DNA of 64,000 nucleotides, taken from Pseudarthrobacter sp. Fe7. Its GTDB lineage: Bacteria > Actinomycetota > Actinomycetes > Actinomycetales > Micrococcaceae. The position numbers and the translations under genes were made by a program. Below the pieces are notes generated by a model. That model did not search any database, had not been told where the DNA came from, and saw nothing but the letters and a program-made list of their open reading frames with translations. Shown here in pieces: positions 19,634 through 29,610 of the stretch. Location of the stretch: NCBI GenBank assembly GCA_024372495.1, contig CP099977.1, positions 1,736,001 through 1,800,000 of the forward strand, written 5' to 3'. Numbering within the stretch: the first letter of the stretch is position 1; the number at the start of each line of letters is the position of its first letter.

Positions 19634-20921
19634 GTGGGGAAATTACTTGCCGATGTCACGCCGCTTAGGGAAAGCCCCGCATTCCGCCGGCTGTGGCTGG
19701 GATCGGCAGCGTCCGCCGTCGGCAGCCAACTGACCCTGGTGGCGGTGAGCCTGGAGGTATACCGGCTGACCCAGGACAGCTTCTACGTGGGCCTGCTGGG
19801 TATCTTCGCCCTGGTGCCCCTGGTAATCGGCGGCCTGCTGGGCGGCTCCATCGCCGACGCGCACGACCGAAGGCGCATTGCCCTGCTGGCCTCCACGGTG
19901 CTGTGGCTGACCACCGGCCTGATAGCGCTGCAGGCGTGGCTGCACTTGGGCAACGTGTGGGTGCTGTACCTGCTGGTGGCGCTGCAAAGCGGGGCCCAGG
20001 CCATTAACCAGCCGGCCCGCAGCGCCATCATCCCCATGCTGATCCGGAAGGAACTCCTCCCCGCGGCCAACGCGCTCAGCATGCTGTCCATGGGCCTGGC
20101 CATGACCGCCGGGCCGCTGCTGGCCGGCGTCCTGGTGGCCTGGCTGGGGTTCGGGTGGACCTACGCCATCGACTTCGCCAGCTTCGCGTTCGTCCTGTGG
20201 GCCGTCTACCGCCTCCCGCCCATGCCACCGGCAGGCACCCGCAGCAAAGTCGGGCTCCGCTCCGTTGTGGATGGTTTCCGCTTCCTGGGCACCCGGCCCA
20301 ACCTCCGCATGACCTTCATCATCGACCTTATTGCCATGGTCCTCGCCCAGCCGCGGGCGCTGCTCCCCGCCGTCGCTGCGCTCATTGATCGGCGGCGGGG
20401 AGGCCACTGTGGGCGTCCTGCTGGCCTGTACCGCCGTCGGGGCCTTCCTGGCAGGCCTGTTCTCGGGGCCGCTGGGCAGCGTCCGCCGCCAGGGGACCGC
20501 CGTCGTCATCTCAGTGATGGGCTGGGGTGCATCCATCAGCGCGTTCGGCCTGGTGGTGGTGCTGGCCGGACACGCGCCGGATGGGAGGGTGACCCTGTGG
20601 CTGCTGCCCGCCGCCGTCTGCTGCGCGTTGGCTGGTATTGCGGACTCCATCAGCAGCGTCTTTCGCAACACCATCCTTCAGGCCGCGGCCCCGGACCACC
20701 TGCGCGGACGGCTGCAGGGCGTGTTCATTGTGGTGGTGGCCGGTGGACCGCGGATCGGCGACCTGCTGGCCGGCGGCGCGACTAAGATTCTGAATGAGGG
20801 CTGGGTTCTGCTGCTCGGCGGTGCGCTGTGCATCGCGGGGGCATGGCTGGCGGCGAAGCTGCAGCCCGGTTTCCGGAAGTACGATGCCCGGAACCCGGTG
20901 CCCTGGCAAGCCGTTCCTTAA
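19634..20921 (+). CDS. MFS exporter, EntS-like (putative siderophore export), one frameshift
   Basis: The protein is a 12-helix transporter of the MFS_3/enterobactin-exporter type. It opens with [27 protein letters not shown], has [13 protein letters not shown] in the loop after helix 2, and [16 protein letters not shown] toward the C-terminus. The frame shifts near 20386 at CTCATTGATCGG, where one extra base separates PAVAAL from [10 protein letters not shown]. This does not fit the AGCT or homopolymer classes, so a real mutation cannot be excluded. Repair gives 428 aa. The iron box upstream suggests export of a siderophore; no siderophore biosynthesis genes are in the window. Confidence 0.78.
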
Positions 20922-20934
20922 GCGAGGAGGAAAC

Positions 20935-21801
20935 GTGCACAACCATCACAACGGGCTGAAGACCGCTGCACTGTTCGGGGTGCTGTGGGCGGTACTGCTG
21001 GGCCTCGGCGGCCTGATAGGCGTGGGGACGCGCAGTTCGGCGCCCATCTGGATCATGGCCCTGATCGGCGTCGGGACCACGTTCTACGGCTACTGGAACA
21101 GCGACAAGATCGCCATCCGGTCCATGCAGGCCTTCCCGGTGACCGAAGCCCAGGCGCCCCAGCTGTACCAGATCGTCCGTGAGCTTTCGGCCCGCGCCAA
21201 CCAGCCCATGCCGCGAATCTATGTCTCGCCCACCATGAACCCGAACGCGTTCGCTACGGGCCGCAACCCGAGGAACGCCGCCGTCTGCTGCACCGAAGGC
21301 ATCCTGCAGCTCCTGGACGCCCGTGAACTCCGCGGCGTCCTGGGCCATGAACTCATGCACGTCTATAACCGGGACATCCTCACCTCATCCGTCGCTGCAG
21401 CCGTCGCCGGCGTCATCACCTCGGTGGGGCAGATGCTGCTGTTCTTCGGCGGCGGCGACCGGCGCAACGCCAACCCCCTGGCCATGATCGCCATGGCCCT
21501 GCTGGCGCCTTTTGCGGCGTCGCTGATCCAGATGGCCATCTCCCGCACCAGGGAGTACGACGCCGACGAGGACGGCTCACAGCTCACCGGCGATCCGCTG
21601 GCACTCGCCTCAGCCCTGGACAAGATTGAGCGCGGCGTGAGCCTTGCGCCCTTGCCGCAGGACCAGCGGCTGGTCAACGCCTCGCACCTGATGATCGCCA
21701 ACCCGTTCCGGGGCGGCGCGATGAACAAGCTGTTCGCCACCCACCCGCCCATGCGGGATCGGATCGTCCGGCTGGAGCGGATGGCCGGCCGGCAGCCGTA
21801 G
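20935..21801 (+). CDS. htpX: Zinc metalloprotease HtpX homologue (M48)
   Basis: The GTG start at 20935 is set by the ribosome site GAGGAGG. The 288-aa membrane protease has two N-terminal helices ([19 protein letters not shown] and [16 protein letters not shown]), the zinc motif [12 protein letters not shown] (HExxH), and further membrane segments. The third zinc ligand is in [12 protein letters not shown]. It degrades misfolded membrane proteins at the inner face of the membrane. It follows the exporter by 13 nt and may be co-transcribed. Confidence 0.92.
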   Translation: MHNHHNGLKTAALFGVLWAVLLGLGGLIGVGTRSSAPIWIMALIGVGTTFYGYWNSDKIAIRSMQAFPVTEAQAPQLYQIVRELSARANQPMPRIYVSPTMNPNAFATGRNPRNAAVCCTEGILQLLDARELRGVLGHELMHVYNRDILTSSVAAAVAGVITSVGQMLLFFGGGDRRNANPLAMIAMALLAPFAASLIQMAISRTREYDADEDGSQLTGDPLALASALDKIERGVSLAPLPQDQRLVNASHLMIANPFRGGAMNKLFATHPPMRDRIVRLERMAGRQP

Positions 21802-21844
21802 CCGGGATCCCGCCGTCGGGCGTGTTCTCGCTGCTCAGGAACTC

Positions 21845-23219
21845 CTAGGAAAACAGCCCGTCGCCGATGAATCCGCCGGGCCTCACGCCGCCAGGCACGG
21901 CGAAAAGCCCGGACCCCGTGTGCTTCAGGTACTCCACCGCCAGGGTGTCGCCTTTGGCCATTGCCATCTGCATGGGGACATAGTGGGAGCGGGGATCGGT
22001 AACGAAGGCGATGAAGAACAGTCCGGCGTCGAGGTGGCCCACGCCGTCGGACCCGTCCGTGTAGTTGTAGCCCCGGCGCAGCATGCGCACACCCTGGTTC
22101 TGGCCCGCATGCGCCATCCGGACATGGGAGTCCAGCGGAATCAGGGGCTTGCCGGCCTTGCCCTGCCGGGCGAAATCCGGCTCGCTGAACTCCTCGCCGC
22201 CTGACAGCGGCGCGCCCGTGCCCTTGGTCCTGCCGATCAGGCCCTCCTGCTCGCCCAGCGAGGTCCGGTCCCAGGTCTCGATGTGCATCCGGATCCGCCT
22301 GGCCACCAGGTAGCTCCCACCTGCCAGCCAGGCGTCCTCTGGCCGGTCAGCCTTCGCCCACACATGTTGATCCAGCAGTTGGGCATCCTCGACCTTGAGG
22401 TTGTTGGTGCCGTCCTTGAACCCGAACAGGTTCCGGGGCGTCTGCTGAGCGCGGGAGGTGGAGGAGGTCCGGCCAAACCCCGCCTGGGACCAGCGGACCC
22501 GGACCTTGCCGAAACCGATGCGGGCCAGGTTGCGGATGGCGTGGACGGCCACCTGGGGATCGTCGGCGCAAGCCTGGACCACCAGGTCCCCGCCGCTGCG
22601 CCCCGGGTCCAGGCCGTCGCCGGGAAAGTGCGGCAGGTCGATCAGAGCTTCGGGCCGCCGGTCCTCCAGGCCAAAGCGCGCCTTGCCGTCCTTTTCGAAC
22701 AGACTGGCCCCGAACCCGAAGGTCAGCGTCAGCTTTCCGGCGTTGAGGTCCAGGGCCTCGCCGGTGTCTTCCGGCGGGGCTCCATACGGTCCGTCCACGG
22801 CTCCCGAAGTTCCGGCCGGGCGGCCCTCGGTCAAGGCCTCGGCGGCCCGGGTCCAGTCCTTGAGGAGCCTGGATGAGTTCTTCCCGTTTGGTGGTGGTGA
22901 CGTCGAATGCGGCCATGTGCAGGCGGTCCTGCGCGGGGGTGGTGATGCCGGCCTGGTGGTCCCCGTGGAACGGAACCACCGGGCTCCCGGGGGTGGCCGG
23001 TGCGGCAGAGGCGGCCACGGCGTCGTGCCCCAGGAAGCCCGCCGCAAGCCCTGCAGCCGCTCCGCCCAGTCCGGCGATGCCAAACAGGCCCCGCCTGCTC
23101 AGGCGGCCACCCGCCGTCGGCTGTTCACCGTCCTCATGTGCTCCCAGTGTCCCGGGTGTGGCGGCCCCGGGAGCCCCGGGAGTCTCCGGCGGCCGTCCGC
23201 CAAACGGGCAGCCGGTCAC
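21845..23219 (-). CDS. efeB: DyP-type haem peroxidase EfeB, one apparent frameshift
   Basis: Third gene of the Efe iron-uptake operon. A twin-arginine signal (SRRGLFGIAGLGGAAAG) sends the folded haem enzyme outside. The DyP signature appears as FGFKDGTNNL, with a catalytic Asp in the GxxDG-like motif and a haem His further on. The GTG start overlaps the efeO stop (GTGA, 23216-23219). The frame breaks near 22868, where CAGGCTCC should be CAGCTCC; repair joins EELIQ to LLKDW and gives 457 aa. EfeB acts with EfeO to deliver iron to EfeU. Confidence 0.92.
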
Positions 23220-24413
23220 AGGACCACCGCCGCCGTCAGCCGGGACAGCGGTTCGCCGAGCGCGTCAACCAGTGAGGCGAGCCGCTGGACCTGTTCCGGG
23301 GCAAGTTTGTCGTAGTACGTGAAGTCCGCGCCCTGGGCATGCGTGGCCAGTTCCGCCTGCAGTGCCGCGAACTTTTCGTTCAGCGACGCGGCCAGGGCTG
23401 GGTCCTTCTGCTGAAGCGCGGGTAACAGGTTCTCAAAGGCGATGCGGGCTCCATCGACGTTTGCCTGGACGTCCCACAGGTCTGTGTGGGACCAGATCTC
23501 CTCTTCGCCGGTCAGCTTTCCGGTGGCCACTTCATCAAGGAGTTCCTTGGCGCCATTGCCCAGCATGTCCGCGGAGACCTCCAGCGTGCGGGTACGCTCC
23601 ACCAGGCTCCTTGGTGTCGGCCACCATTCGGTCGGCGATGGACGCGCGGTCGGCTGCGGCCAGGGCTGCGTAGCCCGCGGGCGGGAAGAGGTCCTTCTCC
23701 GCGCGGTGCCAGCCGGTCCACTCCTGGCCGGGCTCGAGGTCTGCTTCGCGGGCATCAAGCTGCGGGTCCAGGTCCCCGAAGGACTCTGCCACCGGTTCGA
23801 TCCGCTCCCAGTGCTGGCGCGTTGCTGCGTACAGCGAGCGGGCCTTCCCTGCGTCACCGGCGGCGAAGGCGGCGGCAAACTGCTCGGTGCCGGTGAGCAG
23901 CTGTTCGCTCTGGTCCTTGACGTAGGACGCGTACTGACCGGTGGCGGTGCTGAGCAGGTGCTGGAAGTCCCCGTCCGCCGACGGCTGGTTGCCGGACTGC
24001 GTCACCTTCAGGGTGCTCCTGATTCCGTCGCCCTCCATGCCCGGCTTGCAGGCGGTGGTGAACGTCCCGGCCGGGGCGGTCACCACAAGGTTCCGGGTGA
24101 GGCCGGGGCCGATGTTCTCCACCTCGCCGAGGATGCGGAGACCGTCTGCCGCCAGCAGGTAGAACTCGGTGACCTCGGCGCCTTCGTTCTTGACGGTAAA
24201 GGTGAGGTTGCCGCTGGGCACGCTGCCGGTGGACACCTTGCATTCAGTGTCCGAGCTGACCACCTGGATGGCTTCGGCGGAGGCATCGGCAGCCTTGGTG
24301 TTGTCTGTGCAGCCGGTCGCCAGTAGGGGGACGGCGACCACCGCGGCAACCAGCGATGCGGTCTTCCGCACGGACGTGGTGCGGGTGTTTTTGGGCAGGG
24401 TATAGCCAGGCAT
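23216..24413 (-). CDS. efeO: Iron-uptake lipoprotein EfeO (cupredoxin-imelysin), one apparent frameshift
   Basis: The start ATG follows AAAGGAA. A lipoprotein signal ends at LLATGC. A cupredoxin-like domain (about 45-150) is followed by a peptidase-M75/imelysin domain with FAAAFAAGDAGKARSLYAATRQHWERIEPVAE and the HxxE-type metal motif in EWTGWHRAEKDLF. The break near 23614 is GAGCCTGG for GAGCTGG, restoring VADTKELVERTRTL and 398 aa. It binds iron outside the cell for the EfeU permease. Confidence 0.93.
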
Positions 24414-24443
24414 TGGGATTCCTTTGGGTGCGGGCGGAGGGTT

Positions 24444-25304
24444 CTAAGCGGCCGCTGTGGCCTTGGCAGGGGTGTCGTTGCCGGAAGCGGCGCGGCTGGG
24501 CGGGGCCTTGCGGTTGGTGCGCAGGTAGAGGAACAGCGCCGGCAGGACGTAGGCGAGCCAGGCCGCCCCCTCAAGCCAGGTGGTGGCGGGGGAGAAGTTC
24601 AACGTCCCCTTGAGCAGGGTGCCGTACCAGGACGACGGCGGGACGGCACCGCTGATGTCGAAGGCGAGCGAGTGCAGGCCTGGAAGCAGGCCGGCCTCCT
24701 GGAGATCGTGGATGCCGTAAGACAGGACGCCGCCGGCGACGATGATCAGCGCGGCTCCCGTCCAGGTGAAGAAGCGGGAAAGATTGACTTTCAGCACGCC
24801 CCGGTGGAGCAGGTAGCCGAAGCCGGCAGCAGCTGCCAACCCCAGGACCGCGCCGATGAGCGGCTGGGTGGATTCTCCAGTGGCCGTGGCCGCCGCCCAC
24901 AGGAAGAGGGCCGTTTCCAGGCCTTCACGTCCAACCGCGATGGCCGCCACCACGGCCAGTCCCCAGCCCGCACCGCCCGCTGATTTGTCGACGCTCGACT
25001 TCAGGTCACTGCCCAGGGTCCGGGCCGTGCGCGCCATCCAGAAGACCATCCATGTCACCAGGCCGACTGCGGCGATGGACAGGGTGCCGCCGATTGCCTC
25101 CTGCGCCTCGAAGGTGAGTCCCTTGGGCCCGAAGGTGAGGAGGGCCCCAAACCCGACCGAGACGGCGATCGCAGCCGCAACCCCCGTCCACAGCCGGGGA
25201 ATGAGGTGGCGCCGGTCTGTTTTGGCCAGGTAGGCCATAAGGAGGACCACCACCAGGGTGGCTTCGAGTCCTTCGCGCAGGCCGATCAGGAAATTTGCAG
25301 TCAT
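24444..25304 (-). CDS. efeU: Iron permease EfeU (FTR1 family)
   Basis: A 286-aa membrane permease with two REGLE motifs typical of FTR1: LIGLREGLEATLVVVLL in helix 1 and AVGREGLETALFLW in helix 4. Both glutamate pairs are present for iron movement. It is the first gene of efeUOB, with efeO starting 30 nt later. A DtxR/IdeR-like box lies about 25 bp upstream, so expression is expected under iron limitation. Confidence 0.95.
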   Translation of the reverse strand: MTANFLIGLREGLEATLVVVLLMAYLAKTDRRHLIPRLWTGVAAAIAVSVGFGALLTFGPKGLTFEAQEAIGGTLSIAAVGLVTWMVFWMARTARTLGSDLKSSVDKSAGGAGWGLAVVAAIAVGREGLETALFLWAAATATGESTQPLIGAVLGLAAAAGFGYLLHRGVLKVNLSRFFTWTGAALIIVAGGVLSYGIHDLQEAGLLPGLHSLAFDISGAVPPSSWYGTLLKGTLNFSPATTWLEGAAWLAYVLPALFLYLRTNRKAPPSRAASGNDTPAKATAAA

Positions 25305-25328
25305 GGATGTTCTTTCGCTCAGGTAGGC

Positions 25329-25347
25329 CTAACTTAGGGTGGCCTAA
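25329..25347 (-). promoter_or_regulatory. DtxR/IdeR-type iron box upstream of efeUOB
   Basis: On the minus strand TTAGGCCACCCTAAGTTAG matches the consensus TTAGGTTAGCCTAACCTAA at about 13 of 19 positions, including both TTAGG/CTAA cores. It lies 25 bp upstream of the efeU start, where it would overlap the promoter. Confidence 0.55.
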
Positions 25348-25492
25348 GGAAGAGATTACCCGGCGCCGACAATTACGCAAACTGAATGTGCCGTAATTGT
25401 TCCTTGGATTACTGTCCCGGGTCCTTCGCGTCGCCCGGGATACTGGCGCACTGTCGGCTCCGCGCTACGCAAAATCGGCCGCGACATGCAAA

Positions 25493-25530
25493 AAGGCTGG
25501 CGCACCCGGCATGTGGGGTGCGCCAGCCTT
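25493..25530 (-). terminator. Terminator after yajQ
   Basis: A perfect 15-bp inverted repeat, AAGGCTGGCGCACCC and GGGTGCGCCAGCCTT, with an 8-nt loop. On the minus strand it is followed by a run of T (the AAAAA at 25490-25494 read in reverse), the classical intrinsic terminator form. Confidence 0.85.
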
Positions 25531-25580
25531 AATGCGTGGCGTGAAAACCTTTGCGCGTCGGAGTCGACGGCGGGGCGGGG

Positions 25581-26073
25581 TCAGCTGCGGAAGTTCACAA
25601 ACTGCAGGTCGGCTTCGTCGAAGTCCTTGAGCAGTGCCATCGTGGCCTGCAGATCATCACGGGACTTGGAAGTCACGCGCAGGCTCGTCGCCCTGGATCT
25701 GCGACTTGACCGACTTGGGTGCCTCGTCCCGAATCAGCTTGTTGATCTTCTTGGCCAGGTCCTGGGCGATGCCCTCCTTGATGGTGGCTTCCAGGCGGAA
25801 CTCCTTGCCGGAGGCGTAAGGCTCGCCGGTGTCCAGCGACTTCAGCGAGATGCCGCGGCGGATCAGCTTGGACTGCAGCACGTCCAGGACCGCCAGGACG
25901 CGCTCCTCCGAGTTGGCCTTCATGAGGATCTTTTCGCCGCTGAAGTCCACCTCGGCGCCGACGCCCTTGAAGTCGTAGCGCTGGGTGAGTTCCTTCTGGG
26001 CCTGGTTGAGCGCGTTGGCCACTTCCTGCTTGTCCACTTTGCTTACGACGTCGAACGTTGACTCGCCTGCCAT
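25581..26073 (-). CDS. YajQ family nucleotide-binding protein, one apparent frameshift
   Basis: A cytosolic protein of the YajQ family (DUF520), some members of which bind cyclic di-GMP. The typical opening is FDVVSKVDKQEVANALNQA, with RYDFKG next and TSKSRDDLQ near the end. The break near 25682 (GAGCCTGC for GAGCTGC) cuts the written frame at IQGDE. Repair restores LRVTSKSRDDLQATMALLK and the tail NLQFVNFRS, giving 163 aa, the standard size. Confidence 0.9.
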
Positions 26074-26257
26074 GACTCTCCTTTGTTGATGGGAGCCCTG
26101 TGCGGGGACAGGGCCAGGATCACTGGCATCCAGCCTAGTACGGATGCCCCGGCCGGTGGGGCGCGCGATTCACAGTTCCCGCTCAGCGGACATACCGGGG
26201 GAACGAAGGAGGGGTGGCGAGAGTTGGACCAGATGTACGCAGTACGAAGGGAACACC

Positions 26258-26512
26258 ATGCATCGCAACGCCGCCCGTTACGTCACCAGGACCACAACAG
26301 CAGCAGCCGGGGTGGTGGCCACGGCGGCAACCTCGGTGGCGGCGGCAGCGGTGGCCGCCTCCATCATCTTCAGCCCGGTGGCAGATGCGTCCGCCCGCAT
26401 GGACGGGGTACGCGCCGACTTGCAGAGGGCTGTGCAGTTGAACCAGATCACCGAGGAACAGGCCCTGAGCTTCGAAGCCAAGCTGGCGGGGCGGATCCTG
26501 GGAGACGCCTGA
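26258..26512 (+). CDS. Small secreted or membrane-associated protein of unknown function
   Basis: An 84-aa product from ATG 26258 with AAGGGA upstream. A long Ala-rich hydrophobic stretch (about residues 14-38, TTTAAAGVVATAATSVAAAA) ends near VADASA, which could be a signal peptidase site. The remaining 40 residues look helical (MDGVRADLQRAVQLNQITEEQA). I do not recognise the family. It precedes the tRNA-Tyr gene, with no terminator seen between. Confidence 0.55.
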   Translation: MHRNAARYVTRTTTAAAGVVATAATSVAAAAVAASIIFSPVADASARMDGVRADLQRAVQLNQITEEQALSFEAKLAGRILGDA

Positions 26513-26677
26513 GCCGCGGCAATTCCGCGCAGTTTCAACGGTTTTGGGGCAGTGCAGGGCCCGATTCGATTCTTCGCCGGAAGTTCTGTAAAGTTGTCTT
26601 GCCCGCGGTTACTGAAGCGGAACGGACCGGAAACGGACGCTCCAACACTGCATCGGTGGGTACTTCTTTTGAAGTTC

Positions 26678-26759
26678 GGCAGATTACCCGAGCGGCCAAA
26701 GGGGGCTGACTGTAAATCAGCTGGCAACGCCTACGGGGGTTCGAATCCCTCATCTGCCA
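26678..26759 (+). tRNA. tRNA-Tyr (GTA)
   Basis: GGCAGAT at the 5' end pairs with ATCTGCC at 26752-26758, with A as discriminator. The anticodon loop CTGTAAA gives GTA at 26712-26714. A long variable arm (about 26718-26734) makes it class II, as expected for bacterial tRNA-Tyr. The T arm is GGGGGTTCGAATCCCTC. CCA is not clearly encoded. Confidence 0.95.
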
Positions 26760-26768
26760 CCCAAGGAG

Positions 26769-26803
26769 AAGCCTCCGGAACCACCAGGTTCCGGAGGCTT
26801 TTT
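26769..26803 (+). terminator. Terminator after tRNA-Tyr
   Basis: A perfect 14-bp inverted repeat, AAGCCTCCGGAACC and GGTTCCGGAGGCTT, around ACCA, followed by TTT. Confidence 0.9.
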
Positions 26804-26949
26804 CGTTGCCCCGCACACTCTTATCCAAGGCCCCCAAACAGGTCTCCAGCCGCCGTCGACACCATGTTGGTGCGGGCGTAATCTGGCAGCATCGGCGCAC
26901 GCGCCCCGATGCCCTTGCGTCGATATTTCCATCGATGAAGGAGGATTCA

Positions 26950-27375
26950 ATGAGTGCTGTACGCGAATTCATGACCACTGATGCGCGATGTATCAGGGAA
27001 AACGAGTCCCTCGTGGACGCCGCCCGCATGATGATGGACCTCGACTGCGGAGCGCTCCCCATCTGCGGTGACGACGGCAGGTTGAAGGGCATGATCACCG
27101 ACCGCGACATTGTGCTCAAATGCGTCGCCGCCGGCCGCGACCCGGGACAAATGATGGCCCGCGACCTCGCCACCGGCAAGCCGTACTGCGTTGATGCCGA
27201 CGCCAACGTCGATGCAGCCATCGACATGATGGAAAAGTACCAGATCCGCCGGCTCCCGGTAATCACAGACCACAAGCTGGTGGGCATCATCAGCCAGGGC
27301 GACATTGCACGCAACTACTCCGAGCAGCGCGTGGGCGAACTGGTGGAACACATTTCGGTGCGCCACGGAATGTAG
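26950..27375 (+). CDS. CBS-domain protein (tandem pair)
   Basis: A 141-aa protein made almost entirely of two CBS domains. The first runs from MTTDARCIRENESLVDAARMM to GMITDRDIVLKCVA, and the second from VDADANVDAAIDMMEKYQIRR to VGIISQGDIARN. Such stand-alone Bateman modules bind adenine nucleotides and are often stress-related (hypoxic response protein 1 type). ATG 26950 follows GAAGGAGGA. It is flanked by terminators, so it is a single-gene unit. Confidence 0.9.
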   Translation: MSAVREFMTTDARCIRENESLVDAARMMMDLDCGALPICGDDGRLKGMITDRDIVLKCVAAGRDPGQMMARDLATGKPYCVDADANVDAAIDMMEKYQIRRLPVITDHKLVGIISQGDIARNYSEQRVGELVEHISVRHGM

Positions 27376-27395
27376 CGGCGGCAGTGCATCATGGC

Positions 27396-27440
27396 CTTGT
27401 CCGCGGATCCTACCCGTCAGGGTTCGGACCCGCGGACAAG
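27396..27440. terminator. Hairpin between the CBS gene and the LysM gene
   Basis: CTTGTCCGCGG and CCGCGGACAAG form a perfect 11-bp stem with a 23-nt loop that has extra internal pairing. It is followed by TTT on the plus strand. It lies between convergent genes and may serve both. Confidence 0.6.
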
Positions 27441-27466
27441 TTTGGGAGCAGCCAGTTCAGCCGCCC

Positions 27467-28455
27467 CTAGTTCAATGCGATCAGGAGCATGGTGCTGGTT
27501 CCTGGAATGCAGGTCTGCAGGATGGCCCGGGGGAAGCCGCCGAAGACCGCGATGACGTCATTGGTGGTCCCTGGGTTCGGGACTGTGCCGCGCCCCGTCA
27601 CCGTGTAGGTTCCATAACCGGGGATGCTTACCGTCTCGCCTACGCCGATTCCGGAGAACCTGGCCCACCCGCCGCAGAAATCATGCTCGGTGATGAACAG
27701 TGAGTAGCCGTCATTGGGTGTGAAGTGGATGGGCCCGATGCAGGCATCCACCATGGACTGGCCCCCGAGCCGGCCACGTAGATGGTCCGGACGGCAGGAA
27801 CCGCCGGGACCACCGGGGCAGGCGCAGGCGCGGCAGCCGGTACGGTGGCGGGGGCGGGCGCAATAGCCGGAGCAGGCACCGCAACTGCGATGGGCGGCCC
27901 CGTCAGCAGAAGCGTCTGGCCCGGGTAAATAATGCTGTAGGCGCTCAATCCGTTGGCCGCGAGCATCGCATTCATGTCCACGCCATGGCCGGCGGCAATC
28001 GCTCCCACAGTATCGCCGGGGACCACCGTGTACAGGTTGGGATCGCCCGCAGGCTCGGGTGCGGGTGGCGGTGCCGGCACTGGGTCGGGCGCCACCGGAG
28101 CCGGAGCTGTAACAGGTTCCGCAGGCGGTGCAGGTGCGGCCGGCGCAGGGGCTTCCGCCTCAGGAACCGCGGCCGCACCGGCGTCAGCCTGGACGGCGGG
28201 CTCCGCTGCGGTGCTGGGCGACGCCGGTGCCGCCGCCTCGGCGACCTGGGCAACCGTCGTCGTACTGCCGTTTGTTGGGGCGGGCGGTGCGGCCATGGCG
28301 CCGACGCCCACTGCCGCCACCACCGCGGCCGTGGCCATGCCGGCCCATAACTTGTTGCTGATCACCGGCCGGCCGGTATTGAGGTCGGTCCGGGGTTCGT
28401 CGGTGGCGAAGCTCCTGCTGGAGCCGTCGGGGGAGGGGAAGGAAGGCTGGTTCAT
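27467..28455 (-). CDS. Secreted LysM-domain protein, one apparent frameshift
   Basis: The start is MNQPSFPSPDG at 28455. An N-terminal membrane or signal segment (WAGMATAAVVAAVGVGAMA) is followed by a long Ala/Pro/Glu-rich linker. Then comes one LysM domain (LYTVVPGDTVGAIAAGHGV to IIYPGQTLLL), a second Ala/Pro linker, and a C-terminal domain of about 105 residues (VDACIGPIHFTPNDGYSLFI onward). The frame breaks near 27755, where GGGGG should be GGGGGG, giving AGSGGQSMVDA and 329 aa. LysM binds peptidoglycan. The C-terminal domain has a GETVSIPGYGTYTVTGRG stretch resembling sortase-associated folds, but I cannot assign it. Confidence 0.75.
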
Positions 28456-28808
28456 GGGTTGCCCATCAGGTTTCGGTCCTGCCAGGGCGCCGCGTTGCAG
28501 GCCGGGGCAGGACGGAGCGAGATGCCATCGCGCCCCGTGGCCCCGGCAGGTGCCGAAGCCACGGGCGGCGCAGGGTTGGAGGCATCCGCACACCCAGAAG
28601 ATGCGGAGGCTCCGCGTGAAGGCAGGAATTCCGGAGCCACCCGGGGGACCTGCCCATGCGTGTTGGTTCCTAGGAATCCCGAGTCTAGGAACCACGCCAA
28701 GCCCCGGGCACCAGTAGGGGTTACCCGAGTTTTCCGGACCGCTACTCGCCCGCGGCGGCCGCGCTACTCACGCACGGGAACCCGATTACTTGCCGCTGCA
28801 GCGGACGG
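28456..28808 (-). other. 353-bp intergenic leader of the LysM gene with an inverted repeat
   Basis: No credible gene is seen. The strongest structure is GGTTCCTAG (28665-28673) and CTAGGAACC (28685-28693), a perfect 9-bp dyad with an 11-nt spacer. The remaining sequence nearer the LysM start is GC-rich with several short stems, for example TCCGCA/TGCGGA around 28586-28607. Long structured leaders before actinobacterial cell-wall genes can be cyclic-di-AMP riboswitches, but I could not match that consensus. Confidence 0.4.
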
Positions 28809-29544
28809 CTATAGCGGGCGGCGTTCCCGCAGTTCCGCGATCTCCCGCCGCAGCAAGGCGATCTCGCTGACCAGTTCGGCTATTTCAATGCGCACCGGTT
28901 CCTCCACGGCCTCCGCCACCGTTTCCGCCGTGTCCTCAACCCTTTGGACCAGCCAGGAGGCGATGGACGCAGTCACCACACCCAGCACGGCGATGCCGCT
29001 CATCATGAGTGCCGTGGCCACCAGCCGGCCAATGGGCGTGACGGGGTACATGTCCCCGTAGCCCACCGTGGTGATGGTGGACGTGGCCCACCACAGGGCG
29101 TCGCCGAACGTGAGGATCTTGGCGTCCGGCGCCCACTGTTCCACGTCCAGGACTGCCAGCGCGCCGACAAAGACGAGCAGCGCGGCAGAACCCGCCACGT
29201 AGGTGACTACCCGGCCGCGCAGCGTTTCGCCCACGGTCCGGTGCAGCACGGACAACAATGTCACCAGCCGCAACAGCCGCAGGGGCCGGAAGAACGGCAG
29301 GGCCACGATCACCAGGCTCGTGCAGGTTCCGGACGAACCACTGCCGGCGGTTTTCCGCCAGCCACAGGTTCGCCGCGTAGTCCAGGACGAACACGCACCA
29401 GGTCAGCCACATGACGGCCTCAAGCCAGTCGGCTCCGGCGCCTTCAAGGCGCCCGATGACCTGCCACGCATACGCTCCCAGAAACACGAGTGCCGTTGTC
29501 ATCAGGGGCCACTCCGCCAGGTCGCGGTAGCGTTGCTGCGTCAT
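28809..29544 (-). CDS. Voltage-gated potassium channel family protein, one apparent frameshift
   Basis: A six-helix channel subunit. The S4-like segment FFRPLRLLRLVTLLSVLHR carries regularly spaced arginines. The pore loop ends in STITTVGYGDMYP, the potassium selectivity filter. A C-terminal coiled coil (EIAELVSEIALLRREIAELRE) probably helps tetramer assembly. The break near 29316 is GAGCCTGG for GAGCTGG, restoring VRNLHELVIVALPFF and 244 aa. It stands alone. Confidence 0.92.
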
Positions 29545-29588
29545 GCAGGAAATCCTACGGGGATGAGCCGGGAAGCAGCAGGCGCAGG

Positions 29589-29610
29589 AATGTTACCCGC
29601 GGGTAGCATT
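29589..29610. promoter_or_regulatory. 22-bp palindrome centred on TACCCGCGGGTA before the thioesterase gene
   Basis: TACCCGCGGGTA (29594-29605) is a perfect 12-bp palindrome. One mismatched pair further out, AATG and CATT extend it to 22 bp with 20 symmetric positions. It ends 5 bp before the thioesterase ATG. The form resembles TetR-family operators of fatty-acid regulons in Actinobacteria. The regulator is not in the window. Confidence 0.5.

Noticed and set aside
26678..26759. tRNA-Tyr as an integration site of a genomic island
   Set aside because: No direct repeat of the tRNA 3' end and no integrase were seen in the following sequence; base composition does not change.
28456..28808. Cyclic-di-AMP (ydaO-type) riboswitch before the LysM gene
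   Set aside because: Context fits, but the conserved core could not be matched by eye, so it is kept only as a structured leader.
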